NCBI RefSeq assembly: GCF_004363215.1
Contig: NZ_SNYS01000010.1
Span: 1 to 64,000, forward strand
Reading direction: 5' to 3'
From: Methanimicrococcus blatticola
Lineage (GTDB): Archaea; Halobacteriota; Methanosarcinia; Methanosarcinales; Methanosarcinaceae
Length of the DNA: 64,000 nucleotides
Below, piece after piece: positions 34,279 through 44,565 of the stretch (the first letter of the stretch is position 1; each line of letters opens with the position of its first letter). The notes below the pieces were generated by a model. That model searched no databases. It saw only the letters and a program-made list of their open reading frames with translations, and was not told the DNA's origin. The translations under genes and the position numbers were made by a program.

Positions 34279-36248
34279 GTTACCCGAAACGAATGACCAA
34301 AGTTTTGATCGCCGGTCACAAGAGACATCTTGAGACGACGGTCGATGCCTTATATGAAGCAGATTTGCTTCACGTAGAGGACTTTGTCGAAGGTGACGAC
34401 TCTGATTTTGAAATCGGTATGCCGATTGAATACGGCGAAGAAGTCTCAAGAAAGCTCGTTAAAGTCCGTTCAATTGCCAATGCTTTAAACGTCAAGCCGA
34501 CAAGTGAAACCGTTCCGTTAACGGAATCCGATGTTTCCAAGCAGCTTGATGTGAAGTTGGCAGAAATGGACAAAGAAATTGACCGCAATGCAGAGGAATT
34601 ATCCCGCTTAGATGCTCGCGTCAAAGATCTCGAATCCGCAGAAAAAGAAGTTCTTCCTTTCCTCGGTTACGATATTGACTTAAAGTATTACAGCGGCTAC
34701 GATAATTTAGCTGTTTTTTCAGGTACTGTTTCTTCTCTTAACGAATCACGCCTTCTTGAAATTACTGATGCCTACCAGCTTTTCACTGACTCCGGCTCCA
34801 AATTCTTTGTTCTTTTTGTTGCAAAGAAATTTGAAAAGGACATCCAATCCGTCCTTGCCGACATGGGTTACAGAGAAATGAAAGCGCCTGATAAATCCGG
34901 ATATCCGTCCGACATTTACGCAGCGCTTGAAGCTGAAAAATCAGAAATACAAGCACAGATTGAGTCTTTAATTGCAGAGCGTGCGGCCCTTAACGAAAAA
35001 TACGGAAACTTCATCCTTGCAAGCGATGAATTCCTCAGTATTTTGAGTGAGAAAGCCGAACTGCCTTTAAGAATTGCCACGTCCGAACACACGTTTATCA
35101 TTGAGGGGTGGGTCCCGACGAACAACTTTGATGAATTCACCGCAGCGGTTTCCAGTAAAACCAACGATGGTGTTTACATTACAACACTCGAAGTCGATAT
35201 GCATGACGAAAAAGAGATTGCAAAGATTCCGGTGGAGTATGAAAACTCAAAGATTGCCAGTCCGATGGAAGCGGTTGTTGACTTATATTCAAGACCGAAG
35301 TACAACGAAATTGACCCGTCATCTATTCTGGCCATTTCCTTCCCGTTAGTCTATGGTATGATTCTCGGTGATATCGGTTATGCCCTCGTTTTGATGACCT
35401 TGGCTTTCCTCGTGATGAAATTCATGAAATCGGACGCTGTTAAAAAATTGATGTATGTACTTATTTATTGTCAAATATCTGCTTTGTTCTTCGGTATCAT
35501 TTATGGTGAGTTTATGGGATTCCCGCTTGCGGGTTTAATGTCACACGGTGTCTATACACCGGGGTTGATTCCGGGGCTGGAAACAATTGTTTTTGATTTC
35601 GGTATCATTGCCGGCGAACCTTTAATGTTCCCGATCCACAGAACACACATGATTATGACATTTTTGATCGCTACAGCCGGATTCGGATTCTTGCATCTTA
35701 ACGTCGGTTATATCGTCGGTTTCTTCGACGTGAAAGGCCAACATGGTGTTAAGCATGCAGTTTTGGAAAAACTCAGCTGGATCGTTCTTGAAATCGGTGT
35801 CATCGCAGCAATCGTTGCATGGTACCTGGGACTTGGCACAGTCGGCATCGCCGTCGGTGCTATTATTGCAGTTATCGGTGTCGTTATGCTCGCTAAGGGC
35901 GAAGGTATCAAAGGACCGATTGAAATTCCGGGTCTTCTCGGAAACATTTTGTCCTATACGCGTATTATCGCGGTTGGTCTTTCTTCTATCTACATCGCAT
36001 CAACTGTCAACGACATCGCCTTCGGCGGTCTCATTTGGACCCCGGCGGACGGTTTCAGTGTCATGATGTTTATATCAATTTTGATCTTTATTCTCGGACA
36101 CTCATTAAACACTGTTCTGAGTATTATCGCTCCCGGTTTACACGCGCTCAGATTACAGTATGTCGAATTCTTCGGCAAATTCTATGCCAGCGGGGGCAAA
36201 ATTTACAAACCGTTTGGTCACTTAAAGAAGTATATTTTGGAGGAATAA
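34275..36248 (+). CDS. ahaI: A-type ATP synthase subunit I (a subunit)
   Basis: Membrane stator subunit that forms the ion half-channels against the c ring. The 657-residue protein has a long cytoplasmic N-terminal half with coiled coils (about 1-330) and seven or eight membrane helices in the C-terminal half. The essential arginine is in the segment ILSYTRIIAVGLSSIYIA near residue 563. Preceding SIPLVYGMILGDIGYAL-like residues (FPLVYGMILGDIGYALVLM) near 356 are also conserved. Overlaps ahaH by 4 nt and lies 4 nt before ahaK. Confidence 0.95.
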   Translation: MSYPKRMTKVLIAGHKRHLETTVDALYEADLLHVEDFVEGDDSDFEIGMPIEYGEEVSRKLVKVRSIANALNVKPTSETVPLTESDVSKQLDVKLAEMDKEIDRNAEELSRLDARVKDLESAEKEVLPFLGYDIDLKYYSGYDNLAVFSGTVSSLNESRLLEITDAYQLFTDSGSKFFVLFVAKKFEKDIQSVLADMGYREMKAPDKSGYPSDIYAALEAEKSEIQAQIESLIAERAALNEKYGNFILASDEFLSILSEKAELPLRIATSEHTFIIEGWVPTNNFDEFTAAVSSKTNDGVYITTLEVDMHDEKEIAKIPVEYENSKIASPMEAVVDLYSRPKYNEIDPSSILAISFPLVYGMILGDIGYALVLMTLAFLVMKFMKSDAVKKLMYVLIYCQISALFFGIIYGEFMGFPLAGLMSHGVYTPGLIPGLETIVFDFGIIAGEPLMFPIHRTHMIMTFLIATAGFGFLHLNVGYIVGFFDVKGQHGVKHAVLEKLSWIVLEIGVIAAIVAWYLGLGTVGIAVGAIIAVIGVVMLAKGEGIKGPIEIPGLLGNILSYTRIIAVGLSSIYIASTVNDIAFGGLIWTPADGFSVMMFISILIFILGHSLNTVLSIIAPGLHALRLQYVEFFGKFYASGGKIYKPFGHLKKYILEE

Positions 36249-36252
36249 ATCT

Positions 36253-36465
36253 ATGGAATTTACAACAGAAGGTCTCGCAGCATTATCAAAAGCAATCGCA
36301 ATCGTCGGTACAGGTTTCGCATCCGCATGGGCTGAAAAAGTCATCGGTGCAGCAGCAGTCGGCGCAATGGTCGAGAACGAATCCCTTTTCGGTAAGGCAC
36401 TCGTTTTGACCGTTCTTCCGGAAACCATCGTTATCTTCGGTCTCGTCGTTGCAATTCTTATCTAA
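36253..36465 (+). CDS. ahaK: A-type ATP synthase subunit K (c-ring proteolipid)
   Basis: A 70-residue two-helix proteolipid that forms the rotating membrane ring. The ion-binding glutamate is in helix 2 (VLPETIVIFGLV, Glu57). The cytoplasmic loop EKVIGAAAVGAMVENESLF connects the helices. It is a single-hairpin subunit of bacterial-like size, as in Methanosarcina, rather than one of the duplicated or triplicated forms of other methanogens. Whether it carries H+ or Na+ cannot be settled from sequence alone. Confidence 0.94.
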   Translation: MEFTTEGLAALSKAIAIVGTGFASAWAEKVIGAAAVGAMVENESLFGKALVLTVLPETIVIFGLVVAILI

Positions 36466-36523
36466 ATTCGAAAACTTAAGAGCGGGGATCATGTGTCTCC
36501 GCCCTTAATTTAAAGGTGTTAGC

Positions 36524-37075
36524 ATGGGACTGGAAATCGTATTAAATGATATTACTGAGGGCGCCAAAGCAGATGTCCGACGTATCAACGATGAAGCGAA
36601 ATCGACTTCTGACTTGATTATCGAAGAGGCACGCCAGGCTTCCAAAGAAGCACTGGGGTCCCGTCTTGCCGAGGTTGAAGAAAAACTCGAACAACAGCGC
36701 CAGCAGGTATTATCAAGCGCCAATTTAGAGGTCAAGCGTATTGCTTTAAACAAACGTAAAACCTTATTGGATCAAGTCTATGGTCAAGCCCTTGAGCGAA
36801 TTGAAGATTTGCCTGCCGACAAAAATGAGGAATACCTCAAAGCGTTGATTGAAGCGAATGAAAAAGACGGTCACCGGATTTACTCTAATAAAAAATCAGA
36901 AAAAATCGTCAAGAAACTCTCATCCTTGGAATACGGCGGAAATATCGACTGTATCGGCGGTATTGTTATCGAAAACAAGGAAGGAACAGTTCGCTTGGAT
37001 TTTACATATGATTTGATTATCAAGAGTGCTTATGACCGTTCATTGAAATCTATCTCTGATATTCTCAACGGGTGA
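36524..37075 (+). CDS. ahaE: A-type ATP synthase subunit E (peripheral stalk)
   Basis: A 183-residue stalk protein. The first 85 residues form a long charged helix that winds around subunit H, and the rest is the globular domain that caps the A3B3 head (IDCIGGIVIENKEGTVRLDFTYD typical of the family near residue 145, with SKIVKKL-like helix before it). The start follows AAAGGTGTTAGC. A 58-nt spacer with a CGGGGATCATGTGTCTCCGCCC hairpin-like stretch separates it from ahaK, which may help raise proteolipid dosage. Confidence 0.92.
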   Translation: MGLEIVLNDITEGAKADVRRINDEAKSTSDLIIEEARQASKEALGSRLAEVEEKLEQQRQQVLSSANLEVKRIALNKRKTLLDQVYGQALERIEDLPADKNEEYLKALIEANEKDGHRIYSNKKSEKIVKKLSSLEYGGNIDCIGGIVIENKEGTVRLDFTYDLIIKSAYDRSLKSISDILNG

Positions 37076-37081
37076 TTACAA

Positions 37082-38242
37082 ATGCTGAATACGCAAAAGA
37101 TTAGGGAAATTTCGGAATACGTGCAGGATCAGCTGCCGGACTCCGTCTCCAAACACATTCCTTCCCGTCTGCCGGCATTTGGAAAAGGGTCATCCAACTA
37201 TCCGTATGCGGTCACCCGTATTCGTGCAATGAGAGTCAAACTTTTCCCCCGCGATGCGTATCCCAGATTCTTAAACATGAGTTTGGATGAAATTACACGC
37301 AAAATCGGGGAATCCGAGTACAAGCAAGATATCGACGAACTCTCCAGAGAGTACACCGGTGTCAACTTGATTGAACATGCGTTAAACAGAAACATGGCGG
37401 AATCTTCCCAAAAAGTCTTACGAATTACGGAAGGCGAACCCCATGAACTTGTCCGCGAATATCTTCGTGTTTTCGATATTGATGACATTAAGACTATTCT
37501 CAGAGGCAAGCTGCACAACATTCCCGAAGACCAAATCTTACAAGCTTTGGTGACGGGCGGCGCACTTCGCTACACATTCTTATCCGGCTTGGTCACCAAG
37601 AACGTTGATGAGATTATTGCATCATTCAGCGACTCTCCTTACGGTCCGATTTTGAAGAGATTTGACGGAACAAACTTCCCTGAAATCGAAAACGAATTGG
37701 ACAAATTCTATTATGAGAATCTTTTTGAAGCAATCGGCTTGCCGAGTTCTGCAGACCGTAAACAGTTTGATCAGTTTGTTCGCAGAGAAATCGATATCAA
37801 AAATTTAAGTTTGCTTCTCCGTGTCAAAAAGTATGAAGCCCTTGAAAATGCAGAAAGTGAAGGAACACAATGTATTATTGAAGATGTTTCTTCTATGATG
37901 ATTCCGCACGGCCTCGCATTGGATACGGACAAGTTGAAGAGTTTATGCTATGATGATTTCATTGAAGCACTTCGTTTAACGCCTTACTGGGATGTTATCA
38001 GCGCTGTTCTCGAAAACGCGGATCTCAAATCCGTTTCTTTGACAGATGTTGAAGCACGCCTCACGAGGTTCAACTTGACGAAAGTAACCGAAAATTCTCG
38101 TCGTTTCTTGATTTCAATTATTCCGATTTTGGAATTCATCATTTACAAATCCAACGAAGTCCGTAATTTAAGAATTATCATTCGCGGAAAATCGGTTGGC
38201 ATGGACAATGAATTAATCAAAGACCGGTTGGTGATTCTTTAA
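37082..38242 (+). CDS. ahaC: A-type ATP synthase subunit C (d-like socket)
   Basis: A 386-residue helical protein of the V-type subunit d/C family, the funnel that couples the central stalk to the c ring. Family features include [16 protein letters not shown] near the N-terminus, [20 protein letters not shown] near residue 120, [14 protein letters not shown] near 238, and the C-terminal [19 protein letters not shown]. It is slightly longer than the typical 350-360 residues. It touches ahaF with a one-base overlap. Confidence 0.94.
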   Translation: MLNTQKIREISEYVQDQLPDSVSKHIPSRLPAFGKGSSNYPYAVTRIRAMRVKLFPRDAYPRFLNMSLDEITRKIGESEYKQDIDELSREYTGVNLIEHALNRNMAESSQKVLRITEGEPHELVREYLRVFDIDDIKTILRGKLHNIPEDQILQALVTGGALRYTFLSGLVTKNVDEIIASFSDSPYGPILKRFDGTNFPEIENELDKFYYENLFEAIGLPSSADRKQFDQFVRREIDIKNLSLLLRVKKYEALENAESEGTQCIIEDVSSMMIPHGLALDTDKLKSLCYDDFIEALRLTPYWDVISAVLENADLKSVSLTDVEARLTRFNLTKVTENSRRFLISIIPILEFIIYKSNEVRNLRIIIRGKSVGMDNELIKDRLVIL

Positions 38243-38544
38243 TGGAAATATCAGTAGTTGGAAGCAGTGATTTCGTAACGGGTTTCCGGCTTGCCGGTAT
38301 CCGTAAAGTTTATGAAACAGACATCGAAGGCGTTGAACCTGTTGTTCGCGCCGTTTTGGAAGATAAAGATGTCGGCATCCTTGTTATGCACAATGATGAT
38401 GTTTCAAAACTGCCGGAGTCACTCAAAGCGTCATTGAACGCTTCCGTTCAGCCGACCGTTGTTACGCTTGGCGGTTCAGGCGAAGGCTCGACGAATTTAA
38501 GGGATAAAATAAAACAGGCGGTAGGTGTTGATCTTTGGAAGTAA
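38242..38544 (+). CDS. ahaF: A-type ATP synthase subunit F (central stalk)
   Basis: A 100-residue Rossmann-like protein of the central rotor that sits beside subunit D. It begins [19 protein letters not shown] and ends with an extended helix ([16 protein letters not shown]), both typical for subunit F. Its end overlaps the start of ahaA by 10 nt, so translation is coupled. Confidence 0.93.
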   Translation: MEISVVGSSDFVTGFRLAGIRKVYETDIEGVEPVVRAVLEDKDVGILVMHNDDVSKLPESLKASLNASVQPTVVTLGGSGEGSTNLRDKIKQAVGVDLWK

Positions 38545-40280
38545 AAGGTAAAGTTTATCGAGTGGCGGGACCTGTGGTTACCGTGGTCGACTTAGACACA
38601 AAGATGTACGATGTGGTTAAAGTCGGTCATGAAGGACTCATGGGCGAAGTCATTAAAATTGTTGGAAACAAATCCATCATCCAGGTTTACGAGGAAACCT
38701 CCGGTATTAAACCCGGCGAACCTGTCGAAAATACAGGTCTTCCTCTCTCAGTTGAACTCGGACCGGGTTTGCTTGAAAGTATCTATGACGGTATTCAAAG
38801 ACCCCTCAGCGTCTTGAAAGACGAAATGGGCAACTTCATTAAAAGAGGAGTGTCTGCTGACGGTCTGGACCACGACAAATTCTGGGAATTTAACGCATGT
38901 GTCAAAAAAGGCGACACTGTGAAGCCCGGAGATGTCATCGGTACCGTTCAGGAAACCGAAAACATTGAACACCGTATCATGGTGCCCCCGAACATGGAAG
39001 GCGGCGAAGTCGCTGAAATTAAGAGCGGCAAATATACGGTTGACGATGTCGTTTGTAAATTGAAAGACGGAACGGAACTGAAAATGGCCCACAGATGGCC
39101 GGTCAGAGCACCCAGACCCGTTACCAAAAAATTAGCTCCGAAAATCCCCTTGATTACCGGTCAGCGTGTCCTTGACGCAATGTTCCCGGTCGCAAAAGGC
39201 GGAACCGCAGCTATCCCCGGACCGTTCGGTTCCGGTAAAACTGTGACGCAGCAGCAGCTTGCAAAATGGTCTGACGCAAACATCGTGGTCTACATCGGCT
39301 GTGGTGAACGCGGCAACGAAATGGCGGAAGTTTTGAACGAGTTCCCGGAACTCGAAGACCCGCAGACAGGACGCCCGCTCATGGAACGTACTGTTTTGAT
39401 CGCCAACACGTCCAACATGCCTGTGGCTGCTCGTGAAGCATCCGTTTACACCGGTATCACAATTGCCGAGTATTTCCGTGACATGGGTTACGACATTGCT
39501 TTGATGGCCGACTCAACTTCCCGTTGGGCCGAAGCTATGAGAGAAATTTCATCCCGTTTGGAAGAAATGCCCGGTGAAGAAGGTTATCCGGCTTACTTGT
39601 CCGCACGTTTGGCAGAATTCTACGAACGTGCCGGTGTGGCTCAATCTCTCAATGACGCAACAGGTTCTATCACTGTTATCGGTGCGGTTTCTCCGGCCGG
39701 CGGTGACTTCTCCGAACCTGTGACGCAGAACACACTCCGTATCGTGAAAGTGTTCTGGGCTTTGGATGCAAAGCTGTCACAGAAGAGACACTTCCCTGCG
39801 ATTAACTGGTTAAACAGTTACACGCTTTATCAGGAAACTTTGGCACCGTGGTTCACGGAAAACGTGGCTCCTGACTGGAACGACCTTCGCGGAAAAGCAA
39901 TGGAAATCCTCCAGCTTGAAGCTGAATTGAACGAAATCGTTCAGTTGGTCGGATCTGACGCATTGCCGGAATCTCAGCAGGTTTCAATGGAATCTGCCCG
40001 TATGATTCGTGAAATCTTCCTTCAGCAGAACTCTTTCCACCCCGTTGACACATACTGTTCATTTGACAAACAGTACAAGCTCCTTAAGAGCATCATGAGA
40101 TGGGACGAACTCGCTGCGAAGTATTTGGCTGACGGCGCACCCGTTAAAGCATTGGTTGCTATGGATTCCAAAGCAGAATTGGGTAAAATCAAGTACGAAG
40201 AAAACTTCGACGCGATGCTTACGGATGTCATGAACAAGATGGAAGCGGAATTCGCAGAAATCGGCAGCGGAGGTTATTAA
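38535..40280 (+). CDS. ahaA: A-type ATP synthase subunit A (catalytic)
   Basis: Catalytic subunit that makes or hydrolyses ATP in the A3B3 head. The 581-residue protein has the P-loop GPFGSGKTV near residue 229, the A-subunit-specific insertion (about residues 115-190) absent from subunit B, the catalytic GCGERGNEM near 256 and the [18 protein letters not shown] segment near 323. Translation starts at TTG 38535 inside the last codons of ahaF, with AGGTG upstream. Three copies alternate with subunit B. Confidence 0.97.
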   Translation: MEVKGKVYRVAGPVVTVVDLDTKMYDVVKVGHEGLMGEVIKIVGNKSIIQVYEETSGIKPGEPVENTGLPLSVELGPGLLESIYDGIQRPLSVLKDEMGNFIKRGVSADGLDHDKFWEFNACVKKGDTVKPGDVIGTVQETENIEHRIMVPPNMEGGEVAEIKSGKYTVDDVVCKLKDGTELKMAHRWPVRAPRPVTKKLAPKIPLITGQRVLDAMFPVAKGGTAAIPGPFGSGKTVTQQQLAKWSDANIVVYIGCGERGNEMAEVLNEFPELEDPQTGRPLMERTVLIANTSNMPVAAREASVYTGITIAEYFRDMGYDIALMADSTSRWAEAMREISSRLEEMPGEEGYPAYLSARLAEFYERAGVAQSLNDATGSITVIGAVSPAGGDFSEPVTQNTLRIVKVFWALDAKLSQKRHFPAINWLNSYTLYQETLAPWFTENVAPDWNDLRGKAMEILQLEAELNEIVQLVGSDALPESQQVSMESARMIREIFLQQNSFHPVDTYCSFDKQYKLLKSIMRWDELAAKYLADGAPVKALVAMDSKAELGKIKYEENFDAMLTDVMNKMEAEFAEIGSGGY

Positions 40281-40281
40281 A

Positions 40282-41661
40282 ATGGTCAAAGAATACAAGA
40301 CGATTACACAAGTCGCAGGTCCGTTGATTTTCGTTGAGAAAACAGAACCTGTCGGTTACGGTGAATTCGTGAACATCCGCTTGGCCGACGGCACCATCAA
40401 AAGAGGAGAAGTTTTGGATACCTCTGAAGATGTCGTCGTTGTTCAGGTTTACGAAGGTACCGGCGGTCTCAACAAAGACTGCGCTGTGACATTCACAGGC
40501 GACAGTTTGAAACTCCCGGCATCAATCGACCTTCTCGGAAGAATTTTGTCCGGTTCCGGTCTGCCCAGAGACGGCGGTCCGCAGATTGTTCCTGAAAAAA
40601 TGATGGACATCTACGGCGCTGCAATGAACCCGTACTCCCGCGCACAGCCGGAAGAGTTCATTCAAACCGGTATTTCTACCATTGACGGTACCAACACGTT
40701 GGTCCGTGGTCAGAAACTCCCGATTTTCTCAGGCTCCGGTCTTCCGCACATGGAAATTGCTCTTCAGATTGCCCGTCAGGCACAGGTTCCCGGCTCAACC
40801 GAAAAGTTCGCCGTGGTTTTCGCCGCAATGGGTATCACCAATGAAGAAGCACAGCACGCCATGGCAGACTTTGAGAAAACAGGCGCTCTTGAACGCGCAG
40901 TCGTTTTCCTCAACCTTGCAGACGACCCGGCCGTCGAGCGTTTGATTACGCCGAAGATGGCATTGACGACAGCCGAATATTTGGCTTATGAGCACGATAT
41001 GCACGTTCTCGTTATTTTAACAGACGTTACAAACTATTGTGAAGCTCTCCGTCAGATGGGTGCTGCTCGTGAAGAAGTTCCTGCAAGACGCGGTTACCCG
41101 GGTTACATGTACACTGACTTGGCCGGTATCTATGAGCGCGCCGGTGTTATTAAGGGCAACAAAGGATCCGTTACTCAGATCCCGATTTTAACAATGCCCG
41201 GCGATGACATCACGCACCCGATCCCTGACTTGTCCGGTTACATTACTGAAGGCCAGATTGTGGTTTCTCAGGAATTGCACAGAAAAGGCATTTATCCGCC
41301 GATCAACGTTTTACCGTCCCTTTCCCGTTTAATGAACTCGGGTATCGGTAACGGTAAGACCAGAGAAGACCACAAAGCGGTTTCTGACCAGCTTTATGCC
41401 GGTTACGCCGAAGGCCGTGACCTCAGAGGTCTCGTCGCGATCGTCGGTAAAGAAGCTTTGTCTGAACGTGATAAGAAGATTTTGGAATTCGCTGACTTGT
41501 TCGAAGATCAATTCGTTCGTCAGGGTCGTTCCGAAAACAGAACTATTGAAGACACTTTGCAAGTCGGTTGGAATATTCTTTCCAGTTTGCCCAAGGCATA
41601 CCTCGGAAGAATTGATAACAAGTACATTGACAAGTATTATCCGGAAAACAAAGCTGAGTGA
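40282..41661 (+). CDS. ahaB: A-type ATP synthase subunit B (regulatory, non-catalytic)
   Basis: Non-catalytic partner of subunit A in the head. The 459-residue protein has the ATPase fold but a degenerate P-loop ([13 protein letters not shown] near residue 150) as expected. Other landmarks are [19 protein letters not shown] near 290, the arginine-bearing [12 protein letters not shown] near 347 and the C-terminal helical domain. The start lies 1 nt after the ahaA stop codon, and the gene overlaps the start region of ahaD. Confidence 0.97.
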   Translation: MVKEYKTITQVAGPLIFVEKTEPVGYGEFVNIRLADGTIKRGEVLDTSEDVVVVQVYEGTGGLNKDCAVTFTGDSLKLPASIDLLGRILSGSGLPRDGGPQIVPEKMMDIYGAAMNPYSRAQPEEFIQTGISTIDGTNTLVRGQKLPIFSGSGLPHMEIALQIARQAQVPGSTEKFAVVFAAMGITNEEAQHAMADFEKTGALERAVVFLNLADDPAVERLITPKMALTTAEYLAYEHDMHVLVILTDVTNYCEALRQMGAAREEVPARRGYPGYMYTDLAGIYERAGVIKGNKGSVTQIPILTMPGDDITHPIPDLSGYITEGQIVVSQELHRKGIYPPINVLPSLSRLMNSGIGNGKTREDHKAVSDQLYAGYAEGRDLRGLVAIVGKEALSERDKKILEFADLFEDQFVRQGRSENRTIEDTLQVGWNILSSLPKAYLGRIDNKYIDKYYPENKAE

Positions 41662-41666
41662 TGGTA

Positions 41667-42302
41667 ATGGCAGTTCAAGATGTAAAGCCGACTCGTTCCG
41701 AACTTCAGGATCTCCAAAAGAGAATCAAGCTCTCTCAAAACGGTTACAAGCTGTTGAAAATGAAGAGAGACGGTTTGATTTTGGAATTCTTCAAAATCCT
41801 GAATCAAGCACGAGGGGTTAGAGAAGAGTTGGATGCAGCGTATGCAAACGCTGTTGAAAAAGTCAACTTGGCCTCAGCCGTAGACGGGTCCTTTACCCTC
41901 AAATCGGCCTCTTTCGCTGTCGACGCCGTTCCGACCATTGAACTCAAAAGCACCAACATTATGGGTGTCGTGGTTCCGAAAATTGAAGGATCCGATGTCC
42001 ACAAGGCCCTCCACCAACGCGGTTACGGTCTTGTCGGTACAGACGCCTATATTGATGACGTGGCAGACGCTTATGAAATTCTCGTTGAGAAAATCATCGT
42101 CGCCGCTGAACTTGAAACAACCATGAAAAGACTCCTCGACGACATCGAGAAAACCAAACGCCGTGTCAACGCGTTGGAATTCAAAGTCATCCCCGAGTTT
42201 CAGGAACAAGTCAAGTTCATCCGTCTCCGCCTTGAGGAAATGGAAAGAGAAAGCATGTCAAGTTTAAAGAAAATTAAGAAGAAGAAAGCCGCTCAGGCTT
42301 AA
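41667..42302 (+). CDS. ahaD: A-type ATP synthase subunit D (central rotor shaft)
   Basis: The coiled-coil shaft that turns inside the A3B3 head. The 211-residue protein starts with the conserved long helix VKPTRSELQDLQKRIKLSQNG, followed by LLKMKRDGLILEFF, and ends with the paired C-terminal helix containing RRVNALEFKVIPEFQEQVKF and a lysine-rich tail. The start is ambiguous among GTG 41658, ATG 41661 and ATG 41667. GTGAT ahead of 41667 favours the last. It is the final gene of the operon and has a terminator close behind. Confidence 0.94.
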   Translation: MAVQDVKPTRSELQDLQKRIKLSQNGYKLLKMKRDGLILEFFKILNQARGVREELDAAYANAVEKVNLASAVDGSFTLKSASFAVDAVPTIELKSTNIMGVVVPKIEGSDVHKALHQRGYGLVGTDAYIDDVADAYEILVEKIIVAAELETTMKRLLDDIEKTKRRVNALEFKVIPEFQEQVKFIRLRLEEMERESMSSLKKIKKKKAAQA

Positions 42303-42307
42303 TTCAG

Positions 42308-42347
42308 CAGAAGAGTCTTTTTGACTTTTCTGTTTCTTTTCTATTTT
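42308..42347 (+). terminator. Terminator of the ATP synthase operon
   Basis: CAGAAGAGTC and GACTTTTCTG form a 10-bp stem with one wobble pair around TTTTT, followed by TTTCTTTTCTATTTTT. It starts 6 nt after the ahaD stop codon. Confidence 0.8.
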
Positions 42348-42550
42348 TGATTATTATTTTGTTCATTATATCGTTTTTATTTAACTTTCCTTGTCGGGCA
42401 AGTTTACGCTTCATTTTTTGTTCTATTCTACTTTTGTATCATTTGTGTGTCCCATCCCAACACACTTATATAATATTTTAAAAATGTTTTAACTGTTATA
42501 TTCTTAAAACCGAATCTTGATTGGGATTTTGACTCTATTTGGTGAATAAA

Positions 42551-42652
42551 ATGATTGCCGTTGCTGAAATTTTAATATTAATCGTGTTGGTGCTTTTGAT
42601 AGCCGTTCCGTTTTACATATTTTATAATATTGTCAAAAAGGCAGCTCAATAA
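42551..42652 (+). CDS. 33-residue single-span membrane peptide
   Basis: A very short frame with GGTGA 5 nt before its ATG, encoding one hydrophobic helix (residues about 6-27) followed by a basic end (NIVKKAAQ). It is the first gene of the small-membrane-protein cluster and lies 20 nt before the next start. The ribosome-binding site and position support it. It resembles the 49-residue peptide at 23789 in design. It is not convincingly the AhaG of Methanosarcina operons. Confidence 0.5.
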   Translation: MIAVAEILILIVLVLLIAVPFYIFYNIVKKAAQ

Positions 42653-42671
42653 AAAAGGGATGAATTTTACA

Positions 42672-43067
42672 ATGAATTTATTTCGAATTTTAACAGCCGT
42701 TTTGTTTTTGGCTCTCGGTTTTATTATTTACATCGGGTTGAGTGATGAATCTTCCACGCATTATTTACTTCATTTAGGTCTATGGTCTTTTATTTTCATA
42801 TCGTCTTTCTTTTTTGAAAGAATGTATCAGTTTATTTCTTCTGAAGAAAAGCCTGTGATTTGGAAAATTATATTCAATGTTTTTATTGCCGGTTCGTGGG
42901 CGATTATTTTATTTTACTTAAAATGGTCGGGTTTATTGACTTCAAATGATCCTTACTCCTTCGGCCGATTTATTTATGTCTTCGGAACCGTTGCTGTAAG
43001 TTGTTTGATTGCTTTTATGCTACTGAGTCTGACTTACTATCCGGAAAAACTTAGAGCGAGTATTTAA
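42672..43067 (+). CDS. Four-helix membrane protein, cluster member 1
   Basis: A 131-residue integral membrane protein with four hydrophobic segments (about 4-24, 34-54, 66-86 and 100-122). It lacks the FNQSE start of the genes that follow. ATG 42660 is an alternative start four codons earlier. It is closely packed with its neighbours (18 nt to the next start), so the cluster is probably one transcript. Family not recognised. Confidence 0.6.
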   Translation: MNLFRILTAVLFLALGFIIYIGLSDESSTHYLLHLGLWSFIFISSFFFERMYQFISSEEKPVIWKIIFNVFIAGSWAIILFYLKWSGLLTSNDPYSFGRFIYVFGTVAVSCLIAFMLLSLTYYPEKLRASI

Positions 43068-43085
43068 TCATTTGAGGAATCCAAA

Positions 43086-43547
43086 ATGACAGGTTTATTC
43101 AACCAAAGTGAAAATGTAAATACTCTTTTATTTGCGTTCATTTGGATAGTGTTTATTTTATCCGTAATCGGAATATTTTACGGGTATTCTGTTCACACAG
43201 CAGAATTGATATTTATTTTTTTATTGCTGGCCGGCAGCATTATTTACGGTTTTATTTCCAAGAATCCGGTTAAATCTTTTATTTTAGGGCTTTCAATTTG
43301 GCTTTCTTGGGTTTTTATCTCTACTTTTCCCAATATTTTAGAGTCGGGATACGGTTCAATATTCGAAAACCCATTGTCATTTTTAGGGGGTATGCTTTAT
43401 TTTGCAGCCCTCGGTTCTTTGAACGGCGGTATCGGGTACTTTATCGCGGCAACACATTCCGATAAAAGGAGACAGTTATTGTATCGCGTCATTGCTTTAG
43501 CTTTACTTTTCGCGTCAGCAATGTTTTTTTTTGCGGGAATCAATTAA
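43086..43547 (+). CDS. FNQSE-type membrane protein, cluster member 2
   Basis: A 153-residue protein with five hydrophobic segments. It begins MTGLFNQSENVNTLLF, a start shared with members 3 and 5. A middle loop reads IIYGFISKNPVKSFILG and a later one GYFIAATHSDKRR, both with counterparts in the other members. GAGG precedes the ATG. The shared skeleton says the cluster arose by tandem duplication. No known family or catalytic residues are visible. Confidence 0.65.
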   Translation: MTGLFNQSENVNTLLFAFIWIVFILSVIGIFYGYSVHTAELIFIFLLLAGSIIYGFISKNPVKSFILGLSIWLSWVFISTFPNILESGYGSIFENPLSFLGGMLYFAALGSLNGGIGYFIAATHSDKRRQLLYRVIALALLFASAMFFFAGIN

Positions 43548-43559
43548 CGGGGAAGGAAA

Positions 43560-44087
43560 ATGGCAGGATTATTCAATCAAAGCGAAAAAACAAACAATAT
43601 TTTGTTTGTTGTGCTGCTTCTCGGTCAGATTATTTCTTACGGGCTGTTTATCAGTTTTGTTTTTTATACCTCTAATTTGACGGTTTATTATTTTCAAGTC
43701 ATCACATTGCTGATTCTGATTTTCGGTCCCGCTGTTTATACGCTGATTTCTCAAAATCTGAAAAAAAGTTTATTATTTTCATTACTTGTCCCCGTTATTC
43801 TATTCCTTCCGACGCATCCTTATTTGGAATTTTTGGAATCCATCCGGCCATTTTATTCAGTTGTTATTTTTAATCCGTCGGATATGGATTTATTATATTA
43901 TAAACAAATTTTGCTTCAATATTCTGCGTTTGCAGTAGGCGGCATGTTGAGTTCAGTTTTAGCTTATTCCTATCAGCCGGACAAAGATGAAATTACTTGG
44001 AAAACTAAAATTCCGTTTAATTTGCTATTGCTTTTCTTTTTAGTCATCTACGGACTTTTCCTTATCTTTTCAGGGTTTTACAGATAA
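43560..44087 (+). CDS. FNQSE-type membrane protein, cluster member 3
   Basis: A 175-residue protein with five hydrophobic segments that begins MAGLFNQSEKTNNILF. The middle loop AVYTLISQNLKKSLLFSL aligns with YGFISKNPVKSFILGL of member 2 and YGLFSQNLNKSKLFGI of member 5. A charged loop SYQPDKDEITWKTK comes before the last helix. It starts 12 nt after member 2 behind a GGGGAAGG site. Role unknown. Confidence 0.65.
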   Translation: MAGLFNQSEKTNNILFVVLLLGQIISYGLFISFVFYTSNLTVYYFQVITLLILIFGPAVYTLISQNLKKSLLFSLLVPVILFLPTHPYLEFLESIRPFYSVVIFNPSDMDLLYYKQILLQYSAFAVGGMLSSVLAYSYQPDKDEITWKTKIPFNLLLLFFLVIYGLFLIFSGFYR

Positions 44088-44121
44088 AAAATCTTATAAA
44101 TCAATCACATGAGGACAAAAT

Positions 44122-44541
44122 ATGGCATTTAATTTTCAAAACAAAGACTTCAAAGATTTCGTTTTAGCAACCGTTTTGGTTTTAGCGTGCTTCTTAGGTT
44201 ATGTATATCATCCGTATTTTTGGCCGGGGCAGTTCATCTTTTTAATTTTGCTTGTCGTAAATCCGCTTCTGTTCGGTTATGTCTCAAAAAGACAGATTAT
44301 GTCTTTCATCGTGGGATTTCTGCCGCTCATTTTGATGGTTTTATATCGTATTCCCATGGCTTTTGTTTTTCCCGATCATGTTGTGGAAGAACTTATTACG
44401 ATGTTTCCGGGCGCGCTTCTTCTCGGAATCGGCGGATATTTCGCGGCCCGAACAAACGGTGATAAGAAAATTTTGAATTTGGGAATCGGCGTTTTGTTTG
44501 TTTTGGCGATGATTGCGCTTTATTTGTATATCTATTTGTGA
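44122..44541 (+). CDS. FNQSE-related membrane protein, cluster member 4
   Basis: A 139-residue protein with four or five hydrophobic segments. Its start (MAFNFQNKDFKDFVLA) is only loosely like the FNQSEK start of its neighbours, but LLFGYVSKRQIMSFIVGF and GGYFAARTNGDKK match the two inner loops of the family. So it is a diverged paralogue. A GAGGACAAAAT site precedes the ATG. It lies in the same orientation with a 34-nt gap. Confidence 0.6.
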   Translation: MAFNFQNKDFKDFVLATVLVLACFLGYVYHPYFWPGQFIFLILLVVNPLLFGYVSKRQIMSFIVGFLPLILMVLYRIPMAFVFPDHVVEELITMFPGALLLGIGGYFAARTNGDKKILNLGIGVLFVLAMIALYLYIYL

Positions 44542-44565
44542 TGGAGATATAATGGAGAAATGAAA

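Noticed and set aside
42551-42652. Identification of the 33-codon frame as AhaG of the ATP synthase
   Set aside because: A terminator separates it from ahaD, it is closer in position to the membrane array, and I cannot recall AhaG well enough to claim similarity.
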